Below, piece after piece: positions 48,916-58,220 of a stretch of DNA of 64,000 nt (position 1 is its first letter; each line of letters begins with the position of its first letter). The position numbers were made by a program, and so were the translations under genes. Source of the stretch: M3007 sp041392625 (lineage in GTDB: Bacteria > Bacteroidota > Bacteroidia > Chitinophagales > Saprospiraceae); contig JAWKLR010000009.1 in NCBI GenBank assembly GCA_041392625.1, positions 1 to 64,000 of the forward strand. Reading direction: 5' to 3'. The notes beneath the pieces are model-generated. The model worked only from the letters and a program-made list of their open reading frames with translations, was not told where the DNA came from and searched no databases.

Positions 48916-50175
48916 ATGAATTCTGGCTGGAGGCGCTACATTCGTCCACACAATATCCTGGCTACCATCTTTATCTTTTTCACTCTGTGGGTGTTGAGTT
49001 TCATCCATATAGACCATCACGTGTTGAACCCATTCAAAAATGGTGTGAAGGACTATGATGTGACGGATATTGTATATTCCAGATTGCGCGATGAACACAA
49101 AGACCTGGAAAATCGGATTGTGCTGGTCAATACCGGAAATCCAGACCGCCTGGAAATCCAACAAATGCTCGAACGCATATTTGAAGCAGAACCCAAAGTG
49201 GTCGGTGTGGACGTACTCTTTGACGGGAAAAAAGATCCCCACACAGATTCACTGCTTCAGGCAACAATCAAAAGTTCTGACCGCCTCATTTTAGCGACAA
49301 ACCTGGGCGATTACTCTGAAGAGACTCACCGGTTCATGACCGAATCGGCAAACGATACCTTCTTTCAGCCATACTCCCGTACCGGATATGCAAACTTCCC
49401 CAGCAACGAAACGAGAACCCTGCGCTTGTTTAGCCCGCACGAGCGAACTGCCCGCGGCTCCTCCTCCGCATTTGCTGTCGAAATAGCGGCGCTCTACGAT
49501 CCAGGGTCATTGAAGGATTTAAACAGTCGGCACAACCACCTGGAGCGAATCCATTATACTACCGATATTGACAACTACATTCGGCTGGAACCGGAGACAA
49601 TCCTGGACACCGCATTCGATATCCGGTCTCGTTTGAAGGATAAGATTGTTCTGCTTGGCTATTTGGAAAACTATACCACTGAAGATCCGATTGTTGACCG
49701 GTTCTATACGCCGCTCAATGAAAAATACACAGGACGCTCCATTCCAGACATGTATGGAGTAGTTGTACACGCCAATATTATCAAAATGTTGCTCGATCGC
49801 AACTATGTAGGCTCCTTCCCTAAGTGGATTATCTACGTCTTTGGAGCTATATTGATCTATGTAAACACGTTCTTTTTCTTTTGGAATTACAAATACTGGT
49901 GGTACTTCAAACCGTTCCCCAATATTCTTTATCGCTTGGGGCACCTGGTGCAAGTGGTTGAGATCGTTTTGATGTTCTTTGTAATGGCATGGGTGTTTGC
50001 AAGTTATCAAATTAAAATTGAGTTCAAAGTTCCTATCGTAGCCCTGATCCTTGCCTTCGATTTGTGCACCATTTACTATTACCTGCGGAAGAACTTTTCA
50101 ATTTTAGGCAACATCCCTGAATATTTTCCTAAAAAAGGATACACAGAGCCCCCAGCGGAAGATCACTCTGCATAA
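48916..50175 (+). CDS. CHASE2 domain membrane protein without output domain
   Basis: 419 residues. One N-terminal helix (about 14-32; ILATIFIFFTLWVLSF), a large extracytoplasmic CHASE2 domain (about 35-290; ENRIVLVNTGNPDRLEIQQMLERIF, KVVGVDVLFDG, DKIVLLGYLEN, DMYGVVVHANIIKMLL are the signature segments) and three closing helices (about 295-395). The cytoplasmic tail is only ~25 residues, so no kinase or cyclase follows. It could sense an envelope ligand and pass it to neighbours. It opens the cluster of secreted proteases and FecR-like proteins. Confidence 0.87.
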   Translation: MNSGWRRYIRPHNILATIFIFFTLWVLSFIHIDHHVLNPFKNGVKDYDVTDIVYSRLRDEHKDLENRIVLVNTGNPDRLEIQQMLERIFEAEPKVVGVDVLFDGKKDPHTDSLLQATIKSSDRLILATNLGDYSEETHRFMTESANDTFFQPYSRTGYANFPSNETRTLRLFSPHERTARGSSSAFAVEIAALYDPGSLKDLNSRHNHLERIHYTTDIDNYIRLEPETILDTAFDIRSRLKDKIVLLGYLENYTTEDPIVDRFYTPLNEKYTGRSIPDMYGVVVHANIIKMLLDRNYVGSFPKWIIYVFGAILIYVNTFFFFWNYKYWWYFKPFPNILYRLGHLVQVVEIVLMFFVMAWVFASYQIKIEFKVPIVALILAFDLCTIYYYLRKNFSILGNIPEYFPKKGYTEPPAEDHSA

Positions 50176-50324
50176 TCTGCCAAACGCTACGCGTTAATCT
50201 TTTCTTAAAAAAACCGCCTGACAGTGTATTATTACGCTTTTTGTTTCTAGCATGATTTTATAAATTGAATCAGTAACAAATCGCAGGACAAATCTGTTTT
50301 ATTAATACAGTGTTTTTAGATACC

Positions 50325-50341
50325 GTTCTGGAATTCAGAAC
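50325..50341. promoter_or_regulatory. Inverted repeat upstream of the first FecR-like gene
   Basis: GTTCTG-GAATT-CAGAAC, 6-bp arms, 48 bases before the ATG at 50390; a possible operator or leader hairpin. No second copy was seen upstream of the other cluster genes. Confidence 0.3.
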
Positions 50342-50389
50342 AGCCTGGAATGCTGTGAAACAAACGATTTTCTAACTCAACTACCTAAA

Positions 50390-51337
50390 ATGAGATCACT
50401 GATTTTCTGCCTTTTCTTTTTCAGTTCGCAATTTGCTTTTGCGCAAAATGAAATCACCGTATTGCACGCCAATGGCAAGGTTATGTACACTGCCGATGGT
50501 TCATCAAAAGCAACACAGATTTTTCCCGGAGACCCGGTTTCGGCCAAAGGCAGCATACAATGCCAGGCCAACAGTTCTGTGAAATTGCTCTGCAAAGGAA
50601 AAACGTTTGAGTTCAATGACACCCGATCCCACGGACTTACCGATGAAGTGTTGAAAAAAGCAGGAGACGGAAGCAGCCTGAGTTTTACCAACCGGTTCTG
50701 GAACTTCCTAACCACCAGCATGGAAGGCTCTGAAGATGAACACAAACTGGAGGAACACCACCACGAATCCATGGAAAAAACGCATGCAGGTGTAAAAGGC
50801 TATGCTACCGGAGATTTCGCTATGGGCGTAAACGTGGTATATATCCACAACTTTGGAGAGGGGCTGGTTCAATTTAAATGGGATCAGATTGAAACAAACC
50901 AATACTGTTTTGTACTGACCCGTCAATCAGATGATGGGGAAGTGGCCCGAATTTGGACCAGCAACAACAGCCTGCACCTTAACCTGGAGGATCTGCCGCT
51001 GAAAAACGATGCTGCCTATGAATGGCAGGTGTTTTCAGCAGAACCAGGGAAAGAGGTACCCAGCACGCCCAAGATTCTGTTTAGCTACCAACCAGAAACC
51101 CTGAAAAAGACGCTGGAACGCACAAAAGGCTTACGCGCCTACCAAGACGCATCGGACCTGGAAAAAGCCCTTATGGAAGCATTTACGCTCGAGGAAGCCG
51201 GATTCTATTACAGTGCAGCAAATGCCTACCAGCACATGGATCGCAAATTCGAAGGAAATATGCTGGTACGTCGTGCCAAAGCCTCCTTCCTGGCCCGAAT
51301 CGACCAACTCGATGAAGCCAAAGCCCTGATCAACTAA
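50390..51337 (+). CDS. Secreted FecR-like / Ig-like protein, copy A
   Basis: 315 residues with signal peptide (1-19, FAFAQ). Residues ~22-105 resemble a FecR-type beta domain (ITVLHANGKVMYTADGSS ... GDPVSAKGSIQCQANSSVKLLCKGKTFEF). Residues ~140-235 look like an Ig/Fn3 sandwich (GLVQFKWDQIETNQYCFVLTR ... AAYEWQVFSAEPG), and the last ~60 are TPR-like helices. The 53192 protein has the same three-part order and similar segments, so the two are paralogs. It is encoded just before an M48-like protease. Confidence 0.65.
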   Translation: MRSLIFCLFFFSSQFAFAQNEITVLHANGKVMYTADGSSKATQIFPGDPVSAKGSIQCQANSSVKLLCKGKTFEFNDTRSHGLTDEVLKKAGDGSSLSFTNRFWNFLTTSMEGSEDEHKLEEHHHESMEKTHAGVKGYATGDFAMGVNVVYIHNFGEGLVQFKWDQIETNQYCFVLTRQSDDGEVARIWTSNNSLHLNLEDLPLKNDAAYEWQVFSAEPGKEVPSTPKILFSYQPETLKKTLERTKGLRAYQDASDLEKALMEAFTLEEAGFYYSAANAYQHMDRKFEGNMLVRRAKASFLARIDQLDEAKALIN

Positions 51338-51344
51338 TCGGTTT

Positions 51345-53084
51345 ATGACCCATTCTCAAGTCCGGAAACCTTGTTCCGGGCTTGAGAATATCTTCTCCAA
51401 ATGGATCATTCACAAGTTGAAACACACCTATGGGCAATCGAAAAAGATATCCCCCCTCAAGACATTTTTTTACCCTTCCTTTCAAAAGCAATTTTACACC
51501 CTGCTTTGGCTTCTACTTCCCGCATTGGCATTTAGCCAAAAAAGCATTTTTGCCTACGTAAACAATGAATCTGGAAAAGAAGCCACCACGCAGGTAGACA
51601 GTCGAATGTTTGCAACCGTGCAAACCATTTATGACAAGTTGGTTCAGGCTCGCGGAGATGTTCGGCAGGTCGCCCCCAAATTGGTAATCCGTGATGCGGA
51701 AAAGTATGTAGCATGGATGGACCCAAAGGCATTCGAAATTGGCATTGAAAAAAGAGCGCTTGACATTTGTTTCCAATTTGGCCCCGACTCACTCAATGCA
51801 ATTGCGGCATTGCTTGCCCACGAGCTTACCCATTTTTACGAAAAGCATGATTGGAGCAGCCATTACATACATCAGGCAACTGAACAAGACACCAGCCTCA
51901 TCCGACAACGTATGCTCATTGCAGAACAGCAGGAAACGCAGGCAGATGGACAAGGTGGGTTCCTTGCTTTTTCAGCAGGTTACGATGTGTATGACATCCT
52001 GCCGAAACTCCTTCCCAGGATTTATTCTGATTATGCACTGAATAAGGAACTCCCCGGTTATCCAAGCCTGGAAGAACGCATTGAACAGAGTAAACTGGCG
52101 GCGCAACAACTCCTGGAACTACAAACGGTTTTTGAAACTGCGAACTATCTGAGCCTGTTGGAAGAATACGACAAAGCCAATACCTATTTCACCTACCTGC
52201 TTCGCAAATTCCCTAGCCGGGAAATGCACAGCAATACCGGAGTAAATGAAGTGCTTGAGGCCATCAGTCTGTTTTCAACCGCTGAAATGCCCTCCATCCT
52301 TCCGATTGAGCCAGACCCAAATTCCAGGCTTCATAACAGGAAAAATGTCGTTGAAGACCGCATTGAAAAAAGAACCCGCTTGCTCAAATCATCCATTACG
52401 CATTTTGACGCAGCATTGCAGCTCGATCCGGACTATGGCAGAGCCATGCTTTATAAATCCTGTGCATACACCCTCCTGCAATCCTGGAGAGATGCAGATT
52501 ATTGGCTCTTTAAAGCCGAATCTGCCGACGGGTCTCTGGCAACTGCATGTGCTGTGCTTCAGGCAATTCAATTGGCCATGCAAAGCCAAGTGGATGAAGC
52601 AATGCAATTATTGAAAAAAGAAGAGGTAGCCCAAACAGCACTGGGACAAATCAATTATCAAATACTTACCGATGCACCGCTGACAACAACAGCCAACCCA
52701 GACAGAGTCGGACGGGAAAAAATTGATCAGCTAGTTTTACCAGACTTCCTTGAAGAGCCAAGTGTGGACACCGAAGTGATCCTTGGTCAAGGGGTTACCT
52801 GCGGAAAAAAAGACCTCCCCAACTCCACGGTGTATGTCCATTATGCCGACAATGGGTTTGAATACCTTTTGCTTCACGTGACCAAGCCGGGAGCCACTGA
52901 CCCAAGCTACCTGAATATTAAAGCAGGGGACTCTTTGGATAAAATTCGCGCTACATACGGCCCTCCGGCACGTATAGTTTCAAATGCTGGCGGCATTTTC
53001 TTACTTTACCCAAAATATGAACTGATATTTGAGGTAAACCAGCAAAATACACTCCGCACTTGGGGGCATTATATTAAATCCTAA
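51345..53084 (+). CDS. Secreted M48-like zinc protease with TPR-like and C-terminal beta domain, copy A
   Basis: 579 residues as read from 51345. HELTHFYEKH (H159, E160, H163) and QQETQADGQGGFLAFSAG (third ligand E197) form the gluzincin site of family M48. A helical TPR-like region follows (about 270-430), and the end (SYLNIKAGDSLDKIRATYGPPARIV) resembles small SmpA/OmlA-like domains. The true start is uncertain: the first ~15 codons run through a strong hairpin, and the hydrophobic signal (LLWLLLPALAFSQ) begins only at ~52. An internal non-ATG start is likely. It acts in the envelope. Confidence 0.75.
   Translation: MTHSQVRKPCSGLENIFSKWIIHKLKHTYGQSKKISPLKTFFYPSFQKQFYTLLWLLLPALAFSQKSIFAYVNNESGKEATTQVDSRMFATVQTIYDKLVQARGDVRQVAPKLVIRDAEKYVAWMDPKAFEIGIEKRALDICFQFGPDSLNAIAALLAHELTHFYEKHDWSSHYIHQATEQDTSLIRQRMLIAEQQETQADGQGGFLAFSAGYDVYDILPKLLPRIYSDYALNKELPGYPSLEERIEQSKLAAQQLLELQTVFETANYLSLLEEYDKANTYFTYLLRKFPSREMHSNTGVNEVLEAISLFSTAEMPSILPIEPDPNSRLHNRKNVVEDRIEKRTRLLKSSITHFDAALQLDPDYGRAMLYKSCAYTLLQSWRDADYWLFKAESADGSLATACAVLQAIQLAMQSQVDEAMQLLKKEEVAQTALGQINYQILTDAPLTTTANPDRVGREKIDQLVLPDFLEEPSVDTEVILGQGVTCGKKDLPNSTVYVHYADNGFEYLLLHVTKPGATDPSYLNIKAGDSLDKIRATYGPPARIVSNAGGIFLLYPKYELIFEVNQQNTLRTWGHYIKS
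51352..51389 (+). terminator. Strong hairpin between FecR-like A and M48-like A
   Basis: Arms ATTCTCAAGTCCGGAA and TTCCGGGCTTGAGAAT pair over 16 bp (one wobble), loop ACCTTG. There is no T-run, so it could be a processing or attenuation element instead of a full terminator. Confidence 0.5.
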
Positions 53085-53191
53085 TCCAATCCACCTGAGC
53101 AGCTGATCTGCTGCATAAATACGTTTTGTTCCATCAAATACACCGCTATTAGAATGCATTTATTGCACAATTTGATCAAAACAACTTACGT

Positions 53192-54259
53192 ATGAAAAAA
53201 CAAGTTCTCTTTGTATTTGCAGGCCTTTGGCTGGCTGTCAGCGCAATTGCTCAAAAAGAAATGCCGGTTATCTTAATTGATTCAAAAGGCAAAGTATGTT
53301 ATCAATCGCCCGTAAACTCTAAAAAACAGCGAATAATTACGGGTGCTGTTTTGCTCCGCGAAGGTATACTGGAACTCCCACAGGGAGCAGAAGGCACCTT
53401 GTATGCCGATGGTAAATTCGTTCAGGCTACGGGTAAAAAAGTCGTACCGCTTCGGGATGTATTCCCCATAACAGCCCAGCTAGTTAACCTGGATTTCGAA
53501 ACCACCTTTGGAGAGTACGTCACTGCTGCCGTTGAAATGGCCGCGGGTGCCGAAGACAGCGACGGATGGGGACGCATTGATGATCCCAAAAACACCGGTG
53601 ATGGCTGGGGCAAAATCGACGACCCTAAAAATACAGGCGACGGCTGGGGACGCATTGATGACCCGAAAAACACCGGAGATGGCTGGGGACGTATTGACGA
53701 CCCAAAGAATACTGGAGATGGATGGGGTGGCCATGGAAACAACATTACCCCCATCATGCCTTTTGGTAAAATTCACAGTGGAACCACCCTGTTCTCCTGG
53801 TCCAAACCTGAAGGTGCATCCAAATTTGAAGTAAAAATATTTGATGAAGAGGACAAACTCCTCATGCAGCGCACCGTGCAGGATACCTTTGTTGAAATGG
53901 ACCTTCAAGGCCAGGTGTTCAAAGCCGGGGCCACGTATTTCTGGACGGTAAGGCAACTGGAAACCGCGCTCATCCAAACAGCCACGCTTGAATTTCAGAT
54001 GGCGGCAGCTGAATCCAAAAGCAAGGCATTGACCGATGCAAAAGGAACCAACCTGTACGCCAACTCAACCCCAACGGTTCAGGGGCTGATGGAAGCAGTA
54101 TCATATGAATTTCACAATTGGTACGGAGCCGCAGCAGACCGCTATGACACCCTGCAAAAGGCAAACCCGGACAACGAATTGGTTCGACTTATGCACGCAG
54201 CATTTTGGATGCGTTGGGGCCTGAAGGAAAAAGCAATGAAATTGTACGCTCAAAAATAA
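53192..54259 (+). CDS. Secreted FecR-like / Ig-like protein with DGWG repeats, copy B
   Basis: 355 residues, signal peptide 1-20 (VSAIAQ). It has the same order as the 50390 protein: FecR-like beta domain (about 24-105; VILIDSKGKVCYQSPVNSKKQ), Ig-like sandwich (about 185-270; TTLFSWSKPEGASKFEVKIFD) and a helical tail (about 300-355). Between the first two lies an insert absent from copy A: four tandem 13-residue units DGWG[RK]IDDPKNTG plus a fifth DGWG (residues ~124-179). Aspartate-rich loops like these could bind calcium, which is inference. Confidence 0.65.
   Translation: MKKQVLFVFAGLWLAVSAIAQKEMPVILIDSKGKVCYQSPVNSKKQRIITGAVLLREGILELPQGAEGTLYADGKFVQATGKKVVPLRDVFPITAQLVNLDFETTFGEYVTAAVEMAAGAEDSDGWGRIDDPKNTGDGWGKIDDPKNTGDGWGRIDDPKNTGDGWGRIDDPKNTGDGWGGHGNNITPIMPFGKIHSGTTLFSWSKPEGASKFEVKIFDEEDKLLMQRTVQDTFVEMDLQGQVFKAGATYFWTVRQLETALIQTATLEFQMAAAESKSKALTDAKGTNLYANSTPTVQGLMEAVSYEFHNWYGAAADRYDTLQKANPDNELVRLMHAAFWMRWGLKEKAMKLYAQK
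53561..53728 (+). repeat. Four 39-bp tandem repeats encoding DGWG units
   Basis: Four full 39-bp units and a partial fifth. The protein units are almost identical, while the DNA differs at many third positions (ATTGATGAT, ATCGACGAC, ATTGATGAC), so the repeat is old and kept by selection on the protein. Confidence 0.9.
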
Positions 54260-54282
54260 GAGCGTGTTTGGGATTTAGAAAT

Positions 54283-54318
54283 AGCAATGCCCGGTCTTAT
54301 CAAAGGCCGGGCATTGCT
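54283..54318. terminator. Hairpin between FecR-like B and the caspase gene
   Basis: A perfect 12-bp stem, AGCAATGCCCGG/CCGGGCATTGCT, with a 12-base loop between converging genes. There is no strong T-run. Confidence 0.6.
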
Positions 54319-54346
54319 GATTCTAAGCAGGTCCCACTCAGTTCTT

Positions 54347-56425
54347 TTACTCAGGAAAGTGGGATTGTATTACCTGCTGGAATCCAGATTCAGTCAACAT
54401 GGATTTAAAAGCCTCCTCCTCTAGTATTTCGGCCTTTTTTATTTTATAGCCTGCATCCAGGCTTCCTTTGAGTGCGTCAATTGCCTCTTGTGTCCGGTTT
54501 TGCATAGATAAAACAACAGACAGCATATAAAGTCCGGAGCCATAGTTGGGATCTGCCTGCACTGCCCCGCGAAACCAGATTTCTGCTTCAGATAAGTTTC
54601 CATCATCCAGTGAGACCTCTCCTAAATTTTTGAATGCAACCGGATACTTAGGATCTTTCATCGTACACAGAATCCACATGCTTTTAGCCTCCTGTTGCTG
54701 GCCTTCAAAATAAAGCGCATTTCCCAACTTGAAATAATTCTGCGCATAATCCGGATTGTACTGAATGGATTTACGATAGGCTTCAATGGCATTTTTGTAA
54801 TCGCCCTGACTGGAATAAATCGAGCCCAAATTGTAATGAGCCAGTGCAAAAGTGCTGTCGAAGTAAAGTGCACTCTTACAGGCTTCAATCCCTTTTTTGT
54901 ATTCATCCAGGTTGTTGTAGCTGGCACACAGGTTGGTGTGGGCCAATACCCAGGTTGGCGATTGAGTCAGGGCCAGTTCAAAGTACGACACGCTTTGTTC
55001 AAACGCACTTTGCCGGCGCGCCAACAAGCCCAATTCATTATAGGCATAGGCTGCATTGGGCTGAAGTTCCAATACGTGTTTCTGCAGGGCTTCTGCTTCA
55101 GCATACAATTCCGGGGTCTTATCCCGTTCACCCTGCATACGCATATTAAGTCCCTTGAAATAAAGCGACCGCGCCTGAAGGGTTTTGTATAGAAAATGGC
55201 TTTCTCCTACAAGTTCAGCTGCTCGCTCCAGATAGATTGGATAATTTTCATACCGGCCATCGTGTTGCCAGCGTAATCGCAATTCCCTGGGGTCTGCTTC
55301 CAAATAATCGTTGATGGCTTGTTGCGCTTCGTCTTGCAGTGCTGCGATCAATTTCCGCCGCATCTCCGATTCTTTTTCACGCATTACTTCTTCATCTTTG
55401 ATCTCCATGTAAATGGCATACGCGGAAGATTCATTGGGAAAAAGCAAATGCTTTTTTTGCAAGGCCAGTAAGAACTGATCATAGCGTTTCCAGATTAGTG
55501 AGTCGTTGACTGCCTCATTGGCTTGTTCTGCTGGCTCCTTTAATTTATCCCGAATCGCGTCCAAAACGGACTCATCTACCTTGGCTATTTCACTGCTTTT
55601 ATTGGATGCCAGGACAACCGGGATTTGACTATCGGGCAATGCCTCCTCAGGCACCTCTTTGCCCAAATACCGCTCAAGTTCCAACAGGGTTACCGAGTAA
55701 TCTTTATTTACATCTGCTTCGCCCAACAGCCCTTTGATAAGGTAGTACGTGAAAAGGCCATGTCCCCCACCCCATTTTTTACCTTCTTTAGAAAACTCAT
55801 GTGGCTGGCAGGATAAAATCTTAAATTCATCCCCAAGAGGTACAGACAGGGCCTTGGCAAGTCCTGTTGTTCCTTTCATTGCACTCCCGGCTAAATTGCC
55901 TGAGTGGCAAGCATCAGCGATCAACAGTACCTGTACTTTTTTTTCTACACTCAGGGATTGTACAATCAACTGCAACAAATCAAGCGGAAATGCACCGCCC
56001 CCCATATACATAGAAGCAGGAGATTCATGGGTAAGCAGCACGCTGTAATTTAAGGGCGGGCGTTCCATGTCACCATGACCGGAAAAGTAAATAATCGCCA
56101 GATCTCCTTCTTTGCTTTCGTCGAGCAGCCAGGATAACTCTGCGCCCAGATTTCCACACGTAGCATTTTCGTTGGTCAGCACCCGCAGGTCAGCCTCGCT
56201 CACACCACCACCCTGTGCAGAGCGCAAATACTCCGCAAAGGCCTCTGCATCTTTATCGGCGTATTGAAGATCGGGGATGCGGTCATTTTTGTACTGCGAC
56301 ACCCCGACCACCACGGCACGGGTACGCCCCTTTTTTGCCATAGGCTTTATCTGCCCTACCCCAATCAAAGGCATAGCAACCAAAAACAGGTTGAGAAACC
56401 ATACCGTGAATAACTTCATTCTCAT
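54347..56425 (-). CDS. Secreted caspase-like (C14) peptidase with C-terminal TPRs
   Basis: 692 residues from the ATG at 56425; the frame opens at 56464. A signal peptide (FLNLFLVAMPLIGVGQ) precedes a caspase-fold domain (about 30-255) with both catalytic motifs intact: YFSGHGD (His ~117) and IADACHSG (Cys ~173). A helical linker and ~7 TPRs follow (about 400-660; VLAHTNLCASYNNLDEYKKGIEACKSAL). Metacaspase-like peptidases often cleave after Arg/Lys. Its export and its position, antiparallel between FecR-like B and M48-like B, suggest a role with them. Confidence 0.87.
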   Translation of the reverse strand: MRMKLFTVWFLNLFLVAMPLIGVGQIKPMAKKGRTRAVVVGVSQYKNDRIPDLQYADKDAEAFAEYLRSAQGGGVSEADLRVLTNENATCGNLGAELSWLLDESKEGDLAIIYFSGHGDMERPPLNYSVLLTHESPASMYMGGGAFPLDLLQLIVQSLSVEKKVQVLLIADACHSGNLAGSAMKGTTGLAKALSVPLGDEFKILSCQPHEFSKEGKKWGGGHGLFTYYLIKGLLGEADVNKDYSVTLLELERYLGKEVPEEALPDSQIPVVLASNKSSEIAKVDESVLDAIRDKLKEPAEQANEAVNDSLIWKRYDQFLLALQKKHLLFPNESSAYAIYMEIKDEEVMREKESEMRRKLIAALQDEAQQAINDYLEADPRELRLRWQHDGRYENYPIYLERAAELVGESHFLYKTLQARSLYFKGLNMRMQGERDKTPELYAEAEALQKHVLELQPNAAYAYNELGLLARRQSAFEQSVSYFELALTQSPTWVLAHTNLCASYNNLDEYKKGIEACKSALYFDSTFALAHYNLGSIYSSQGDYKNAIEAYRKSIQYNPDYAQNYFKLGNALYFEGQQQEAKSMWILCTMKDPKYPVAFKNLGEVSLDDGNLSEAEIWFRGAVQADPNYGSGLYMLSVVLSMQNRTQEAIDALKGSLDAGYKIKKAEILEEEAFKSMLTESGFQQVIQSHFPE

Positions 56426-56510
56426 GTTTTTATGCGTCTCGCAAATATGTACTATTTTAAGCACCTAAATTGAATTAAAACAGGCTCTTAACAAAGTAAA
56501 ACAACCTACT

Positions 56511-58170
56511 ATGCGGTCACTGATCTTGCTTTTTCTGTTTATTGCCCCCTTCAATCTAGCATCACAAGAGTTCGAGGCTGATACCAACAGCATTTTTGCC
56601 TTTGTACACAGCAGCACACTTTCCGGTCCCCGTGTAAGTATCCCCGGAGGATCAGACAAATTCACACATGCACAGCGAATTTACGAACAATTGGTCAATG
56701 CCCGTGGAGACTTCCGCAATCCGGTGCCTGATTTTGTAATGACCCGCAGTCGAAATAATGTCGCCTGGATGAACTATCAGGCAAACCAGATCGGCCTGGA
56801 GGAAGCCGCCTATGACGTGTGCATCAGCATGGGAGATGAAGCAGACGCTGCGCTGGCCTTCCTGCTGGGGCACGAACTTTCTCATTTTTATGAAAAACAC
56901 TCCTGGCGCAGAGAGTTTGTTAGCAAATTCAGTGATTTAAAAATCGGTGCAAAACTCCAGGGTGTAAATGATTCTGTCCTAAACGAGACCCAGGCCGATT
57001 ACTTGGGCGGATTTCTGGCCTACTCCGCAGGTTTTCCGGTATTTAAAAAGGGAGGCGAGCTCACCCGCGCACTCTACAAGGCTTACGGACTTCCCGATCA
57101 ATTGCCAATTTATCCGCACCTGGATGAACGCGTAGAGTTGAGCCACCGCTCCGCTGAACAACTGGACAAACTGGTGGACATCTACGAAATGGCTAAACTC
57201 TTAACCATTGTGGGACAATACGAGGAAGCCGCGTATTACTACCAACATGTATTAAAGGAATACCAGAGCAGAGAAGTGTACAACAACGCCGGTGTAATGA
57301 GTTTGTTGGCTGCCCAAGCCTTTCTGCCCAGCAGCGACTCCAGCTACATTCTGCCCATTCAACTGGATATGTCCCAGATAAATTCCCGGGGCAAACAAGA
57401 CGAAAAGCTACCCTGCTGCTGCATGCAGCCATTCGTCATTTTGATGCAGCAATTTCCTCGACCCCGACTATGCCCCGGCTTATCTAAATAAAGCCTGCGC
57501 CTATGTGCTCTTAAAAGACTTCAACCGGGCCCGCTTTTATGCCGAAATCGAAGCCGTGCAAGCCGCAAGTCGCAATGAAGCATTCAAACAAACCCAGCAG
57601 GATGCACACATGGTATTGGGCATCATCGCAGCAGAAACAAATGACAAGGAAAAAGCAGAATCCATTTTTCTACAGGTAATGGAAACCGACAGCACACTGG
57701 CTCAACACAATTTGCGCGTTTTGCGCCGGGAACCACACCCAGAGCAGACAGATGGTGAAGGCATCTCATTGCGGCCTGAAATGATAGACTCCATCAATCT
57801 CATCCTGCAAGCCAATCAGTTGCCGGTCGACTTTAAAAACCGGATTAAGGTTGGCCCAGGACTTTATTTTTATCAAAACCCGGAGGTCGGCCCAGCATCC
57901 CGACTGCTTGTAAGTCAAAATATGGCTGAAGACGGCATGCCCAAGCGCTTCTTTTTGGCTACCAAGCCGGGATATACCGGAAAATCAGCAAAAAGGGTTA
58001 GTGTAGGGGATCCGGAATCGCAGGTAATCAGGCGGTACAAAACCCCAGCCCGTGTTTACAAGACTACCAATGGAAAATTGCTCTTGTATAAAAGTGTGGT
58101 CTTCATCCTGGAAAAGCAGCCCAACGAAACAGAAGAACAGGTTGCCGGCTGGGTTTTATGGACGGAATAG
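56511..58170 (+). CDS. Secreted M48-like zinc protease, copy B, two frame breaks
   Basis: Conceptually 553 residues. Signal peptide 1-18 (FNLASQ), HELSHFYEKH (H121, E122, H125) and NETQADYLGGFLAYSAG (E159) reproduce the site of the 51345 protein, as do the SIFAF start and the C-terminal VSVGDPESQVIRRYKTPARVY domain. The frame shifts at ~57409 (GAAAAG needs one A) and ~57452 (TTTCCTCG needs one C). Adding both restores KATLLLHAAIRHFDAAISLDPDY, which copy A matches (HFDAALQLDPDY). Read raw, it stops at 57491. Confidence 0.82.
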
Positions 58171-58176
58171 AACAAT

Positions 58177-58204
58177 CAGAGCGGGTACAATTGTGCCCGC
58201 TCTG
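58177..58204. terminator. Bidirectional terminator between M48-like B and tonB
   Basis: Near-palindrome CAGAGCGGGTACAA/TTGTGCCCGCTCTG (one wobble) followed by GTTTTAATT, between convergent genes. Confidence 0.75.
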
Positions 58205-58220
58205 GTTTTAATTGCTCATC

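Noticed and set aside
54695..55192. 165-codon plus-strand open frame
   Set aside because: Antisense shadow of the caspase protein's TPR region, with no start context or homology.
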